Part shown: piece after piece, positions 20,609-32,207 of the stretch
Position numbering within the stretch: the first letter of the stretch is position 1
How the letters are laid out: each line of letters starts with the position of its first letter
Assembly (NCBI GenBank): GCA_963576475.1
Contig: OY754981.1
Coordinates: forward strand, 1,844,221-1,908,220
Length of the DNA: 64,000 nt
Source of the DNA: Molanna angustata
Lineage: Eukaryota; Arthropoda; Insecta; Trichoptera; Molannidae
Direction: 5' to 3'
The notes under the pieces: generated by a model
Told to the model about the DNA's origin: nothing
Seen by the model: only the letters and a program-made list of their open reading frames with translations
The model's database searches: none
Made by a program: the position numbers and the translations under genes

Positions 20609-21239
20609 CTGTAGTAGTCTTCCGTAGGTATGACAATTGAGGACAATAAGAGTTTTGGTTTTGTTTAATCGTCACAATCTGATCACACGAGAGTAAGAAA
20701 AAGTTCTCCGAGACATTTGATACACTTCAGCAATTAATTATTTTTATAAGTTGAGTTGTTTACAGTTATGTTTGTTCGTTAATATTATCAATACGTCAAG
20801 TTAAAATTTTATTAATTTTATTCCGAGCCGAAGTAGAATTGTAGATGACATCCCGCCATCTTAAAAAAAACGAACAATTTTGATGAACAAAGAAAACGTA
20901 TAATTCCTTCGGAGCGTACACGCACAATATTTATATTTAGTAGGACAGTTACAGCTATCATCACTGTTCACACATAACACCATTAATTACTAGTTCATAA
21001 GAGGTTCTTTTTAATGACCACCTTCATGGCGGTAGACACGATCTTTCTTGAAAAGATTATACGTAAGAATCCATCGTAACTTGGCGTTCAATGTTTACAC
21101 AGAACAACACGACTTTAATTCCATATCAGTATTATGAGCGTGGTGATTTTAACAATGCACTAAAGAAAAACTTCACAACTCCATTTTTTTTTTGAATCTC
21201 GAAAAATTACGGCCCCATATCTAGTCTCACAGACATAGA

Positions 21240-21480
21240 GTCTGCTCGTCAAACGTCAAAATATGAGAGTGGGCCGGCTATGATTTTAATTGTTATCTCC
21301 GGCCGGCAGGGTTTCGCGAATAATGACGGCCGCGTTGGGAACAAAGGAATCCAACCAATGAGAGACGTTCCATGACGAGTCGAACCGGGAACTCGAATGT
21401 CTACGTTGAAAAAAAAATCTAAACCAATCAGAGAAGGCACGCTCAGAACAGAAATTTTGGCGGGCGTTATAACGTTTGCA
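21240..21480. promoter_or_regulatory. GC-richer, CCAAT-bearing promoter-like island
   Basis: Two CCAAT boxes in similar contexts (AACCAATGAGAG, AACCAATCAGAG) lie about 75 bp apart, with CpG-rich words (GGCCGGC, GGCCGCG, GGCGGGCG) nearby. It could be the promoter of a gene, or the end of an unrecognised transposon. It lies 4.7 kb upstream of the first coding exon of gene 1, whose exon begins with a splice acceptor and so needs an upstream leader exon. Confidence 0.3.
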
Positions 21481-21689
21481 TATATTCAGGAATAAATCAA
21501 AAACGTGGGGAATAAATCAAAACGTAACGTATCCTTACGTTACAATGTATTAGTGCATTATACATTTAATTTGCTATAATTATTTCCTTCAGAAATTTTT
21601 CGTCTATTTCATCTTATTGTCTGTTTTTTAATTCTTTTTCATTTCTTATGTTTTTAATATTCACGACTTCTCGGACAACTAACAGGTGT

Positions 21690-21912
21690 TAGGTCGAATA
21701 TTATTTTTTTTATTCTGGAGACTTACGATATTAATCGTCTCACAGATCCAGACTGAAACCACAATTAAAAACCGTGTCTCCACCGGGAATCGAACCCGGG
21801 ACCTTCGGATTAGCAGTCGGATACCCAACCAACTGAGCTCCGAAGGCCGACAATGTTGCCGATAAAGTACACAATGGCGAGTTAATTGCTTCATGGCAAT
21901 ATCTTCCAATCA
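21690..21912 (-). repeat. tRNA-derived SINE, second family
   Basis: On the minus strand, GCCTTCGGAGCTCAGTTGG (A box) and GGTCCCGGGTTCGATTCCC (B box) are followed by GGTGGAGACACGGTTTTTAA and a body ending in an A-rich stretch. Upstream it is joined to TTGGAAGATATTGCCATGAA and AACTCGCCAT, words shared with the 3' part of the other SINE family. The acceptor stem does not pair, so it is not a functional tRNA gene. Confidence 0.65.
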
Positions 21913-22029
21913 ATCATATATTGATTTTTTGTATAAAAAGTATTGGGACAGTTGAAAGTTCACTAGATACAGTGACACGATGCAGTGTGAAGAAATATCT
22001 CTTTCGGGAGTCAAAGATATTTTTTAACA

Positions 22030-22165
22030 GATTTTTAATTATCTCAATAGAGACGAAGTTGGAATATTTATTGTAGGAGAACCGGGAAATCAAGGCACCT
22101 ACAGGGCTTACGACCTGTCATCGGCTGGTTTACGTGATCACTTTATGCGCAATATTGCATATCAC
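22030..22165 (+). repeat. partial copy of the CTCAATAGAGACGAA MITE family
   Basis: It shares TCTCAATAGAGACGAAGTTG, CACCTACAGGGCTTACGACC and TGGTTTACGTGATCAC with the full palindromic copy at 24186-24411. Confidence 0.7.
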
Positions 22166-22169
22166 CCGA

Positions 22170-23290
22170 TATGTGATATACAACATTTTATCGTGCAAAA
22201 ATAGTAAAATTTTGAGTATTTTTTTCAATAGCAAGAATAGTTATTAAAATATTATAATAATAAAAAAACTCGGCCGGAAGATTTTCATATTCTCTATCGA
22301 TTGAAGTAAAAATATACTTCATAGGCCTTGTAGTATTTTAGTTACTTACAATAAAAAAATAGTACCTAAAGGGTTATACTAAATTATATCTATAATAAAA
22401 AGTAAAGACTTTTTGATTCTACATTAATTTTATTATGCGCGATAGGCCTATTTCGCCTTGTTAGGGCATTAACTAGCTTATACTAGGTTATACTTAAACT
22501 AATTAACTAATTAGAAAAGTATTAAACAAAAATTAAAATTCAAAAAACTCATACAACAGAATGAAGATGTACATACAAACTGTTCCTTATTTCAAAGACG
22601 TATCTTTTGAGGGTATTAGGGAAATTATTTTCAAAATATACTATCTAGCCTATTATAGCCTCTAAACACATATAGGTATGTATTATGAATACAATAAATA
22701 GAAAAATCCAACTCAATAAAATAGTCAACATCTCAAAAATTTTAACAATCAACATATTCATTGTTCATTACTAAACAAAAAACTTTTAAAGTACAACTAA
22801 AAAATCTATACGCATGATAGAATATAAAAATCATTATTATCTTTTACGCCCCATACCCCGTCTTCCTTTTATCTTTTCTTCACTATGAGCTGTCGAAGGT
22901 CATATTTATCACCACGGAATATGTGGCCAAAGAATGCGGCTTTGCATCTCTTGACAGTGTTTAGCAACTTACTTTCTCCATCATGTTTTAAACTCATTTC
23001 ATTGCAAAATAAAAGAATCTATTTTTCTATAATTTAATTAATTATGTTGTGTTATTTTTAGAGCCACCGTGTACCAACTGTCAATACGGAAGTAGGCGAA
23101 CGAGTTCTCAGTTTGTAGTGAAGTGTCTTATGTAACAATTCATATTTATTTGATATTTTCGTCTCGACCGTTCGCAATAATATTGTTACCAATTTATGCG
23201 TTATATAATCCTGGACCATGTGCTATCACAGAGATGCTGATTAATTGATTGTATGAAACAAATAATTTATATTATGATTTCTTGAATATT
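22170..23290. other. AT-rich stretch without recognised feature
   Basis: Six-frame reading gives only short frames. A short GC-richer patch at 22855-22985 (CGTCTTCCTTTTATCTTTTC…) looks like retroelement debris but could not be placed. Confidence 0.35.
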
Positions 23291-23650
23291 TCAATATTTT
23301 TACTCCTCACTAACCCAAGGGGATATAGTGGGGAGTAATGATTTCGTATTTTTTTTTATTGCAGATTTTCTAGTATCATGCTGAAATTGTATTCTGAAAG
23401 TTTCATCACAATGTATCTGTGTGTGTGTACGGCGTGTTTATTTTACTTTATCGATTATAGACTAAAGTACTCATTCGATTGTTTTCAAATTTAGCAAATT
23501 TGTATATCTGATACTCGCTTAGCCCCATTAGATTTTGAAGGATATCTGAATAGTGCTTCTCATTTTTTTAATTGTCAAATATTTCAAAGTGAGCCCAAGC
23601 TCAGGAAACTTGAAATTTGACATTTTTATTTACAAATTTGTAAGAAGGCT
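23290..23650 (+). repeat. dispersed repeat family, forward copy
   Basis: It contains TAGTATCATGCTGAAATTGT, GAAAGTTTCATCACAATGTA and GTGAGCCCAAGCTCAGGAA. It is related to 3350-3600 (inverted) and to 50190-50500 and 50850-51070 (same orientation). Probably an old non-autonomous element. Confidence 0.55.
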
Positions 23651-24185
23651 CATTACTTTCATAAAATGGCATTGAAGAATTATCAAGTTTACAAAATAAA
23701 ATATTAATAAAAAAATTATTTTATAAACTCATTTCATGAAAATGCTGAATATTTTCCATACAAAATTTGAATAATTTATAGAATGATTTGTTTGTGAGTA
23801 GTTTGGCGTTGGGCGTTTTTTTTTCAGTGATTATTCCTTATTTGTACTTGATATGAAGGAAGTAAAAAATGGATCAATTTAAAAGATGTCCGTCGATGAG
23901 ATATAAATGTTCGCCAAGTCTAAGTAGACTGCGTTTCTCAGTTCCCAGGTTTTTTTTACGATTCCGGGACTCAGGAATAAAAACGATAAATACCCGGGTT
24001 TTCCCCGGAAATCGAGAATCTACCAAAAAATATTATTTCTTTAAAAGAAGCGCCGAGAGAAGAAGGATAAAATAAAAACAAACGTTTTCATAAATACATG
24101 TTTAATTGAATATTTTTACTGTTGCATATACGCAAACATTGGATTTTTTCCCTGTTGAGAGTCAATGACGTTTTGTTACAATTTA

Positions 24186-24411
24186 TAGCATCTCAATAGA
24201 GACGAAGATGGAATATTATAGGAGAACTAGGAACTTCAAGCACCTACAGGGTTTACTACCCATCAACTGGTTTACGTGATTGTGGTGATAATTTGTGAAC
24301 ATTACGCAAGCGCACAAAGTGATCACGTAAACCTTCCGATTTCAGGTCGTAATCCCTGTAGATGCCCTAAGTTCCTGGTTCTCTTATTCCATCTTTGTCT
24401 CTATTGAGATG
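24186..24411. mobile_element. palindromic MITE with ~95-bp imperfect arms
   Basis: The left arm AGCATCTCAATAGAGACGAA… runs through GGAGAACTAGGAACTTC to TGGTTTACGTGATT. The right arm is its diverged reverse complement, ending TTTGTCTCTATTGAGATG. No ORF. Partial copies are at 22030, 44625 and 56535. Confidence 0.75.
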
Positions 24412-24419
24412 TTAAAAAT

Positions 24420-26150
24420 TGTCATTAAATATATTTTATTAATCAAGGAAGAAGATATTTTTTAAATTAATTAAGTTATCAAAAAAATCTACGAAATCGT
24501 TTCCTTATTATTTAGAAAAATAAGTCATTTGACTCCTTATCAAAATGCCGCCTTCTAGTTTTTGGAATAAAGAGAGTTGGTTTTTGAGATAATTAAGCCG
24601 ATTGTAGATCAAAATCTAAGCTAATTTAGTTTTGGTTAGCTCGCTTAGCTTGGGTCGTTTTTCATACACAAATGTGCAGACCGCAAACTATGTGAGTAGT
24701 ATGATAAATGACCTTAGCTATGCGAGCTAAGCTAAAATTACTTAGCTTAGCTTTGGTCTGCAACCGTAAGCTTTGTAGAGCTACTCCAAGTTGGGAGCTC
24801 GTTTTCCTGAAGTCTCAATAATTTCAAATCCTTGTTCAATTATAACAACCGATGTCACAAAATTTCAAACTATTGATTTTGTTGTTTTTTTCCAAAGATC
24901 CTCAATTCTCTACTACAATCTCCCGAGATCAGGATTGGCAATTTTCTAGAATAAACCCTAATTAGGACATAGGTACTCGCATTCGGTCTTTGAAAAAATC
25001 GATAACGTTTCGGTAATGAATTGGGTACAAAAAATAATGTACATTGGTAATAGATCTAATTGGGTATAGATAGATTTATTTGATTTAAGGTCTTATTCAA
25101 GGTTCGCACCTAAGACCAAAATTCATAAACTAAATATGAACTTTTTCAACGTATTGACACAAACGATAAATAATAAAAAGATAAGTTTCCTTTCATGTGA
25201 TTCACAACCTTGATCGTGTAGCATTGATACGTGATTTTGTACTTAGCGGAAGAACAATCGTCAATTGATATTAATAATTATATAGGCAAAAACTGATGAA
25301 ATCAATACTCATTCCAAGGACAAAATTAAAGGCAACTGAAATAATTTTTCATATTAAAGAAATCATCCAATTTGGAAGACGCCGACGTGGTAAAGAAATA
25401 TTATTTATTGCAGACGAGTTTGATTTTTTTCGTGGATCTAATGATCAGATCCTGATCAAAATTATATGAGATCAGTCGGAAGATAACCCCTTTGTAATCA
25501 AAAAATCGTCTAAATCGGACAACGTGAGAAAAATTTATCGCTGAATAGTAAAAAGAAACATGTCAATTGATAACCTCCGCCGTTTTTAGAAGTCAATGAT
25601 AGTTTTCTAATTGAACTTTTGTATTGAAAATACGAATAACTGTTGATAAAGACATCATTTCAAGAAATATTGATGTTTCCAGAAAGCGAGAATACATCAC
25701 AGGGAATATATAACCGTTGTGTGATTGAGAATTTGATGCACAACGTAATTTAATGTTAGGTATCCTTTTCGACTTTTTAAGCGTTGATATTCTCTAAATA
25801 TATTTTTGTGAATCCTGTTCTGTCCTGTTCCGTTTTCTTTTTGAAATGTTGCTCTACTTATATGAATGACTGTTGTAAATCAATCTGGACATTGGACATA
25901 ACACGTTGACTATAAATTAAATTGAATTTTTAAATCTGAAAGTAATTGTACACATGAAACCATTTAATTATTTTAAGTATATATTTTACGTCTTGTATTT
26001 GTCGGATATAAATTTTCAAGGCGGTGATTTATGTCAAGTTTTCGAACAATGAAACCTCAAATATATCAAGCAGTTACCTTTCTTAAAAAAGTCGGTTTTC
26101 ATAAAACACTCTAATTTTATGTTTACATTATAATTAATAATACTCATACA
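24420..26150. other. intergenic, no supported gene
   Basis: An AGCTAAGC-rich self-complementary patch at 24600-24770 may be another decayed inverted-repeat element. The remainder is AT-rich without recognisable coding or RNA features. Confidence 0.35.
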
Positions 26151-26170
26151 AAATTATTTTGCAGCGTTTT

Positions 26171-26347
26171 ATGATAGCAAGGTCGTTTCTAAAGTGCTCT
26201 TTCTTAATTATTGTTGGCTTTCCGAAACAAAATAGTCTTATGAAATTAATTCACACTATAGGTTTCAAGATTTTGTGCTTCACGTATGAAGAGAGAGGGT
26301 TATTCATTCCATTTAATAGGTCCGTTTACATTCAAATCACGATCACA
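26171..26347 (+). CDS. gene 1, first coding exon
   Basis: Acceptor ATTATTTTGCAG ends at 26164 and the strong donor ACA|GTAAGT is at 26347/26348. It holds 59 codons ending in phase 0. It carries the hydrophobic start and the EERGLFIPFNRSVYI block that recalls the 'R.L.FP..S' motif of DM4/12-type proteins. Confidence 0.5.
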
Positions 26348-29300
26348 GTAAGTAGCTTTACTGAAACTATCAAATTCCTTTAAAGACTCATGTGTTTTAT
26401 ATTATCAATGTTGACGGTATTTATGATGTAGAACTCCACTTTGCAAAATTTTTAAAATCAAATTGATAAATAATACTTGATAGATCATGTAGAGAGGATG
26501 AATCCAGTAAGGCTGCTAAGGATTGCAATGCGCGAGATACCAGAGGGACGCCGACCACCGGGAAGACCATCAAAGATATGGAGGGAGAGCTGGACATCCT
26601 CATTCCAGGACCTGAAGAAATAGATGAGGAAGAAGAAGAAGATTGTTGTTCTACGTATTTTTACAGAATGACCGTTTTGGCTGATAAAACTGAATAAAAT
26701 ACATGTGATTAGATGGCAAGTTGTGCCTGGAACCTTAGAGACCATATTTATAGTCTACTCACTCTAAATATATTACGTGGACCATTCGATAAGTGGTTGC
26801 ACAAAATTGAGGCATAGGTACCTGCTTCGCCTCTGTTGAGACGAATTAATACATATTGACGTTAAACGCTTTTCTGCTTTTTGATATAAGCAGTTTAATG
26901 TTTCTCTTTTATTTTTTTTTTTTCAACTTGACATTGATTGACAACGATTACTTCCATGTAAAATAATCAACTTCCTCTTGGTGTCACAGTGGTATGAAAC
27001 AAGCAACAAGTTTGCAAGACGAACGTCTGGTCTCTTTACCTATCCAGTAATGACTTTGGTTGATTTCCGCCTAAAGCCTGAACCATTCTCCGAAGATGAC
27101 ATGACGATGCAATTACGTACTTCGTTTCATTTTGCCTTGCACAAGCGACAGAGTTATAATTTTCATTAACCTTTTATTTTCTGTTTCTATATGATTGATT
27201 TATTCATTTATATTATATATTTAAAAAAATGGTGTGAGGAACTGCCTTAAAATAGTGCTTCCACTCGTTTTCGGGTGTCCCGTAAGAGTCGGGTGATCGA
27301 AAATACATAGTTCATCGATGAGGTTCACCACTCATTCTGAATGTAGTGCCCTTTTAGGTGTGTGGGGATACACGCATATCTCCTGCTTTATTTTTGTTAG
27401 GTGAACCCGCACACCTGTCGCTGGTTACCCCACATTATGGGATAAGCCGTGATTTAATGAATGAATGTATGCATCCTTGATGTAGTGGCACAAAGTGAAA
27501 ACTGAATATATTTTCAAATAAAAAAAATCATACTATAGTGAAAAGAATTTAACTTTAGCCATACCTAATTGTAATGATAATACTGGCAAGTTTTTAACTA
27601 TTCAAAACCTTTTTGTTTGCACGCCATGTTATAATTTTACGCTATGGCGCGTATATTTTTCAATATCAAATTAAAATACTAGTTTTGTTTATGCTAGTAA
27701 AAGCAACCACATGTGAGTGTAACCATTTCGAATGGTACAAGACTCTTAGAAGACTTTAATTTCAAATAAAATTTGAATGAAGTAAAAAAGTATATGCCTG
27801 CGTCACACTTTTGATTTTTTTAAAGTAGTTATGGAAGAACCTCAAAATATAGACGCGTCATAATTTAAGCATTTAGCAGTTAGCTTAATCAAACCAATAA
27901 ATTACTTTTTGAGGAATTCAACATCGACTAAAACGTTAATGAATTCTTTTTTTCCTCCTCTGGTTCTTGTTTTTAATCATCGATCTGTAAATGAATGATT
28001 AAGTCCTCTTGGAGAGTGGAACACTAAGCGATATCCTATCATCTTTTTGGCGAACTTTTCGGGAGACCTCGTTGGGTATTCAGAGTATTCAGACCCTAAC
28101 CAATTTATATACATGATCTCTTCAGTATTGCCTTCTTTTCCCATTGCACTTTTTTCTCTGTCCAACAGGTCTCTTTGTTTGTTGAATTTCGCTCTGTAAA
28201 TTTAATATGAAATTAATGTTTTTTATTGCAGGTGGTCAGAGCAGATCTGCAGTGATAGCTACAATAAAGAACTCCTGCCTTCCAAAACTAATCTGTGAGC
28301 TGAGTGCTGGAGCTGCTCATCGGAAATTATCAGACAGTGAAACATCTTTGCTGAAATTGATTAGGTAAAAGATTTTATTCATAATTTGGAGCCAACGCAG
28401 TTCACCAGGATAAAAACAATGAGGGTATTAAAAAAATAAAAGTTTGATGACGCAAGAATACAGGAATGTTGGGAGTTAAATGGTGGAAATAGTGGTCGAG
28501 AAGACGCATTAGTTTGAATATCTTCGGTTCTTAGGTTTCTACCCAAATATGGAAACAAAGTACCTAATTAGTTTTGATTTGTCTGTATGCGTCTAGATAT
28601 AGATTCTGGATACCTACTTCTATATTATAATTTCGTAACTTACAGCGATGACCTAAAGTAAAACAGGCATAGAGTTGTATCTTATATCTTGGGCTTAGTC
28701 CAGCCGAGTGGACAATTTTGGAAAGCTGGTTACTGATTGGTTGCTTAGGAGAGGAAGAGAAGAGTCAGAGAGAGAATTGACATTTGTTCTAAGATAATAT
28801 TTCCACTCAGAAGGAGATCTTTTCTTCACCCTCAAAATACATTTGTTTTTTTTATGAGTGTAGTCCTTTATACTGTTGTACTTTTTATATTTTTATACTT
28901 TTATATTTTTTATGTAGCAAAAATGTATTGCGTAATTATTATTAGTAATTGCTTTAGAACAGGTTTCGCCTAGTGAGGGAGTAAATTCCTTTATAATATT
29001 TAAGTTTAGTTTTTAGATGTATTATGGAAACAAAAAAACTTAATCTGCAATCAGCTGTCTTCAACAATAGTTATCTAGCCATTATTTTAAACTTAATTGA
29101 TTATTCCTAATCAGAAGAATGACAGATGATTAAATTGCAAACCTGATTCTAACCACAGTTTAAATGATTGATTTTTTTTTTTTTAAATGAATATGACCTT
29201 GTTAAACAAGTACATATACATCTTCCTACTTTCCCTAAACTAAGGTGAACGAGATCGGTCGAGGCAGGATTCGAACTCGCGACCACTGGATTACTAACCC

Positions 29301-29708
29301 AGCGCGCTAACCGCTCTGCCATCCACCCATCCATGATTTGAAATAAAATTTCACAAATAAGCATTATGTAGACTTTGGGATGTCCCGCATCTCGAAAAGG
29401 ACGTTGTGAGAAGTAATATTATTCTTGTTATAATATTTATTAGCTGAGAATTTGAGTAGGAGCTGACTAATCTTAAAATTGCGACCCAAAATAACAATGC
29501 TCCATATTTATTATTTTTTTTATTTTCTGATTTCAGCGACACATCTCTCGGAACAATGGCAGAAGTGACATCCAAGTATCATTTCGCAGCACATATGGGA
29601 CAGCTGATTGCCGATGTCGATGGTTTCGGATGCCACACGTTCTATACGTCTTGTCCTCTCCCTGGCATGCAAGTTCTCGAGATGATGAAGAAGGTTAGGC
29701 TTCGCTGA
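26171..29708 (+). CDS. host gene 1: small secreted cysteine protein, DM4/12-like
   Basis: Four exons join in frame to 202 codons plus stop: 26165-26347 (ATG 26171), 26990-27116, 28232-28364 and 29537-29708. Splice phases are 0, 1 and 2, and the total is divisible by three. The N-terminus is hydrophobic (MIARSFLKCSFLIIVGF), suggesting a signal peptide or anchor. The end has C-x5-C (SCLPKLICEL), then SKYHFAAHMGQLI and GCHTFYTSCPLP. That cysteine and tyrosine layout, with a GLFIPFNRSV-like block near the start, resembles the insect DM4/12 family, whose role is not established. The exon-2 donor (C|GTACTT) is weak. Exon 1 starts with an acceptor, so an untranslated leader exon must lie upstream. 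AATAAA occurs at 30210. Gene 2 has the same two final exons, and a fused model into gene 2 is possible but less likely. Confidence 0.55.
26495..26645 (+). pseudogene. RTE-like retrotransposon 3' fragment in intron 1 of gene 1
   Basis: The frame reads MREIPEGRRPPGRPSKIW, then ESWTSSFQDLKK and stop, with a (GAA)n tail. This is the terminal 'GRRPPGRPSKRW.D' tail of insect RTE/BovB-like polyproteins, sitting within an intron. Confidence 0.55.
26990..27116 (+). CDS. gene 1, second coding exon
   Basis: It follows the pyrimidine-rich acceptor CTTCCTCTTGGTGTCACAG. It reads WYETSNKFARRTSGLFTYPV and on to FSEDDMTMQL, then breaks in phase 1 at C|GTACTT. The phase match to both neighbours is the main support. 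The frame would otherwise run to a stop at 27169, so an alternative terminal exon is possible. Confidence 0.4.
27240..27475 (+). repeat. dispersed repeat (GGTTCACCAC…GTCGCTGGTTACC family) in gene 1 intron 2
   Basis: It shares ATAGTGCTTCCACTCG, GGGTGTCCCGTAA, GAGGTTCACCACTCATT, ACCTGTCGCTGGTTACC and a TGAATGAATG end with 59050-59320 and 63715-63920. Confidence 0.65.
28232..28364 (+). CDS. gene 1, third coding exon
   Basis: Acceptor TTTTTTATTGCAG, donor ATTAG|GTAAAA. It enters in phase 1 and leaves in phase 2. It encodes GQSRSAVIATIKNSCLPKLI then CELSAGAAHRKLS; the C-x5-C pair aligns with NVCIYERIC of the gene 2 exon at 56910-57105, which has the same phases. Confidence 0.75.
28600..29120. other. 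gene 1 intron 3, no distinct feature
   Basis: Plain AT-rich intron sequence; the SINE at 29172-29332 is the only clear element in this intron. Confidence 0.4.
29172..29332 (-). repeat. tRNA-derived SINE with poly(A) tail and target duplication
   Basis: On the minus strand, GGCAGAGCGGTTAGCGCGC (A box) and GCGAGTTCGAATCC (B box) are followed by a body ending in A13. ATGATTGA (29164-29171) and ATGATTTGA (29333-29341) flank it as a slightly diverged duplication. The tRNA part is Pol III promoter-like. A decayed relative lies at 45625-45725. Confidence 0.8.
29537..29708 (+). CDS. gene 1, last coding exon
   Basis: Acceptor CTGATTTCAG. It enters in phase 2 and encodes DTSLGTMAEV, then SKYHFAAHMGQLI and CHTFYTSCPLPGMQVLEMM, ending MMKKVRLR and TGA at 29706-29708. 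A potential donor AAG|GTTAGG inside the end could instead splice onward in phase 0. Confidence 0.7.
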
Positions 29709-29709
29709 T

Positions 29710-30380
29710 GATTCCAGGAATAGAACATTTGATTTTCAATCCAACTGGCTTTTGCTGGCACACAAGCAAACGATAGTGTTTGGGAAAGGAAGATTTTGGT
29801 TGTTATCGATACAAAAAGCTTCGATGTTGAAATGTGACATATCTTTGTTAAATTGTGACAAAATTTAGTTGATATTTGACATGGATCAACAGATTGTTAT
29901 TGATATTTGACAGATTGATATTTATTTTCCACAAGGATGATCATTCAATTATTTTGTAGTTTCATGTGAATATTAATTTATTTGGCCATATTAAAGCCAT
30001 TTATATACAATTTACAGATCATAAAAGTTCATATAAAAATACTCAATCTAATGATTCAGTGGAGACTTTGTGATATACAATTAAAAATAATTGCATATAA
30101 AAGTATTTACAAATACGAGTTTTTGGACAAATTCAAAAAGGCGTGGAGTTCTCAAGAAAATAGGTCAAGTTAGCCATAATTATTGATCACGCATACGAAA
30201 AAGCAAATGAATAAAAATATAAATACATAGCAACTGAAGTTTTCATATTTTCATAGATTCGATATCTGACAACCATAGAATAAGTTGTAGGTACTGCAAA
30301 TAAGAGTCAATATTTTGTATTAATTACAAATAATAAATTCTCAACTATTCCTATAGAACTATCAAACAAAGTTACTCATT
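29710..30380. other. gene 1 3' flank
   Basis: AT-rich; a candidate poly(A) signal AATAAA is at 30210-30215. No other feature is supported. Confidence 0.4.
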
Positions 30381-30384
30381 CTTC

Positions 30385-30680
30385 TTCGATATCTGTTTTA
30401 GGGACGGCTCCTCCGCTCTCCTTATTTTTCTCCTCCATGTCTCTCTATCTTGCACCATTGTTTCATCCATCTGTGCCTTTCTCAACTCCCAACTCCTTCT
30501 CTATTAATGTCATTGCTTCGGCAGTACATATACAAAAATTCTCTATTAATACCACTCCACCATGTCACTCTGGGTCGACCTCGCATAGCTGTTAAACTAT
30601 GATTGATTATAATATATTCAAGCTTTTTTACACATCTTTCCTTTTTTATTTTAATCCTATTCAATTTCAACGAAACTACA
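30385..30680 (-). other. GC-richer retroelement-like debris, unplaced
   Basis: A minus-strand frame includes AMRGRPRVTWW and nearby text resembles polyprotein tails with a 'GRPR..W' motif. It is too short and broken to name. Confidence 0.25.
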
Positions 30681-31119
30681 TATTTTTTCTTCTATTTCTT
30701 ATAATTATTATATTCTGATTTTTGTTTTTTTATAAATATTATTTTGTTTCCTTTTGTTATGTTTAGTATTATAACTATTTTTATTCATTGACAGTATTTA
30801 TTATTAACCTTGTTTATGCTTTATAATATTATGTATTTTTCATATTTTTACGTATCTACCTTCTTTCTTTTAACTTTATCAACATAGTTTTGCTATTTTT
30901 AAAATGTATGTATTTACACTTGCATAGTCGTATAATATAATATTATGTTTTATTTATTTACTTATTATATTTTGTCGAGGTACTTCTTTCTTTTGTTCCT
31001 TTTTTTAATTAATGTATCCTTTTATTTTAAATTTCTTTTAAACGCAAAAATAATTGATTCGTATATTTCCATTTATTATTACCTACCTACCCTATTCAAA
31101 TATTTATATAACTAATTTA

Positions 31120-32207
31120 AAGTGTGTCTTCTAATATGCTTTACTTGTTCTTTTTCGTTCTTTCTTCAGTGTATTTCTTATTATTTATCTTACTTTAAAA
31201 AATATTTTATTATCTTTGCGTTTAATCTTTTTTTTATGTTTTCGCTGTTTTTTTTTCATTGTTTTCCATGTCTATTATTTTCACTTCATACGTTGTTTCT
31301 TCTACTTTTATTTTCATTTCTTGTGCAATTTTATGTCTTTCATTTATTTGATTTACGTTAATTTTATCAATATACTCTTCCTCAAACCGTACGACTATTC
31401 TTATTCATAGTAGGTCTTAGTCCAAAATTATTTAACTATCTTTATCTTTTTTTTATTTTTATTTTCTCTGTAGGTTTTTTTTCATTTCTTGGTTTCCATG
31501 CCTATTATTTTCACTTCATAAGTTGTATCTTCTACTTTTATTTTCATGTGATATAAGTGTACTTTATCAATATACTCTTTCTCAAACCGTACGATTATTC
31601 TTATTTATATTACTTATTTATATTAGTCCAAAATTATACTATATTTGTCTTCATTTTTTTTTATTTTCTCTGAATGTTTTTTTTTCATTCCATTGGTTTG
31701 CATATCTTTTATTTTAAGTTCTTAACTTGTTTCTTCTAGTTTTATTTTCATTTCTTATGTGCTTTTATGTCTTTCATTTATATCATTTGCGTTAATTTTA
31801 TCAATATACTCTTCCTCAAACCGTACAACTATTCATATTTATAGTATTTATCTTAGTCCAAATTTATCTTTGTATTTTTTAATTCTTTTATTTTTTTCTG
31901 TATGTTTTTTTTTGTTTCTTTCTTTCCATGTCTATTATTTTCACTTCATAAGTTTTTTCTTCTACTTTTATTTTTATATGATTTACGTTTACTTTATCAA
32001 TATACTCTTCCTCAAACCGCACGACTATTTAGACTACATATTTATATTAGTCCAAAATTATTATAGTGGCACGCCAAATATAAATTAAAAAAAAATATTA
32101 CACTGTTTTTATCTTTTTTGTATTTTCTTTCATGTGATATAAGTGTACTTTATCAATATACTCTTCCTCAAACCGTACAACTATTCTTATTTAGAGTACA
32201 TATATAT
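31120..32207. repeat. diverged ~200-235 bp tandem repeat, left block
   Basis: The core ATCAATATACTCTTCCTCAA + ACCGTACGAC recurs near 31365, 31565, 31798, 31993 and 32149. Each is followed by TAGTCCAAAATTAT and by GTCTATTATTTTCACTTCAT + AAGTTG, in the same order. Strongly T-rich on the + strand. More decayed units may extend left to about 30700. Confidence 0.8.

Noticed and set aside
21775..21852. A tRNA gene on the minus strand
   Set aside because: A and B boxes are good but the acceptor stem does not pair, and the sequence continues into a SINE body.
26978..27169. Stand-alone 63-codon ORF
   Set aside because: It starts inside a splice acceptor tract; better explained as the second coding exon of gene 1.
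29260..29332. A tRNA gene on the minus strand
   Set aside because: It is followed by SINE body and poly(A) and flanked by a target duplication.
31122..31717. Phe/Leu-rich + strand frames that look like membrane proteins
   Set aside because: Translation of T-rich tandem repeats; frames break at unit borders and have no start context.
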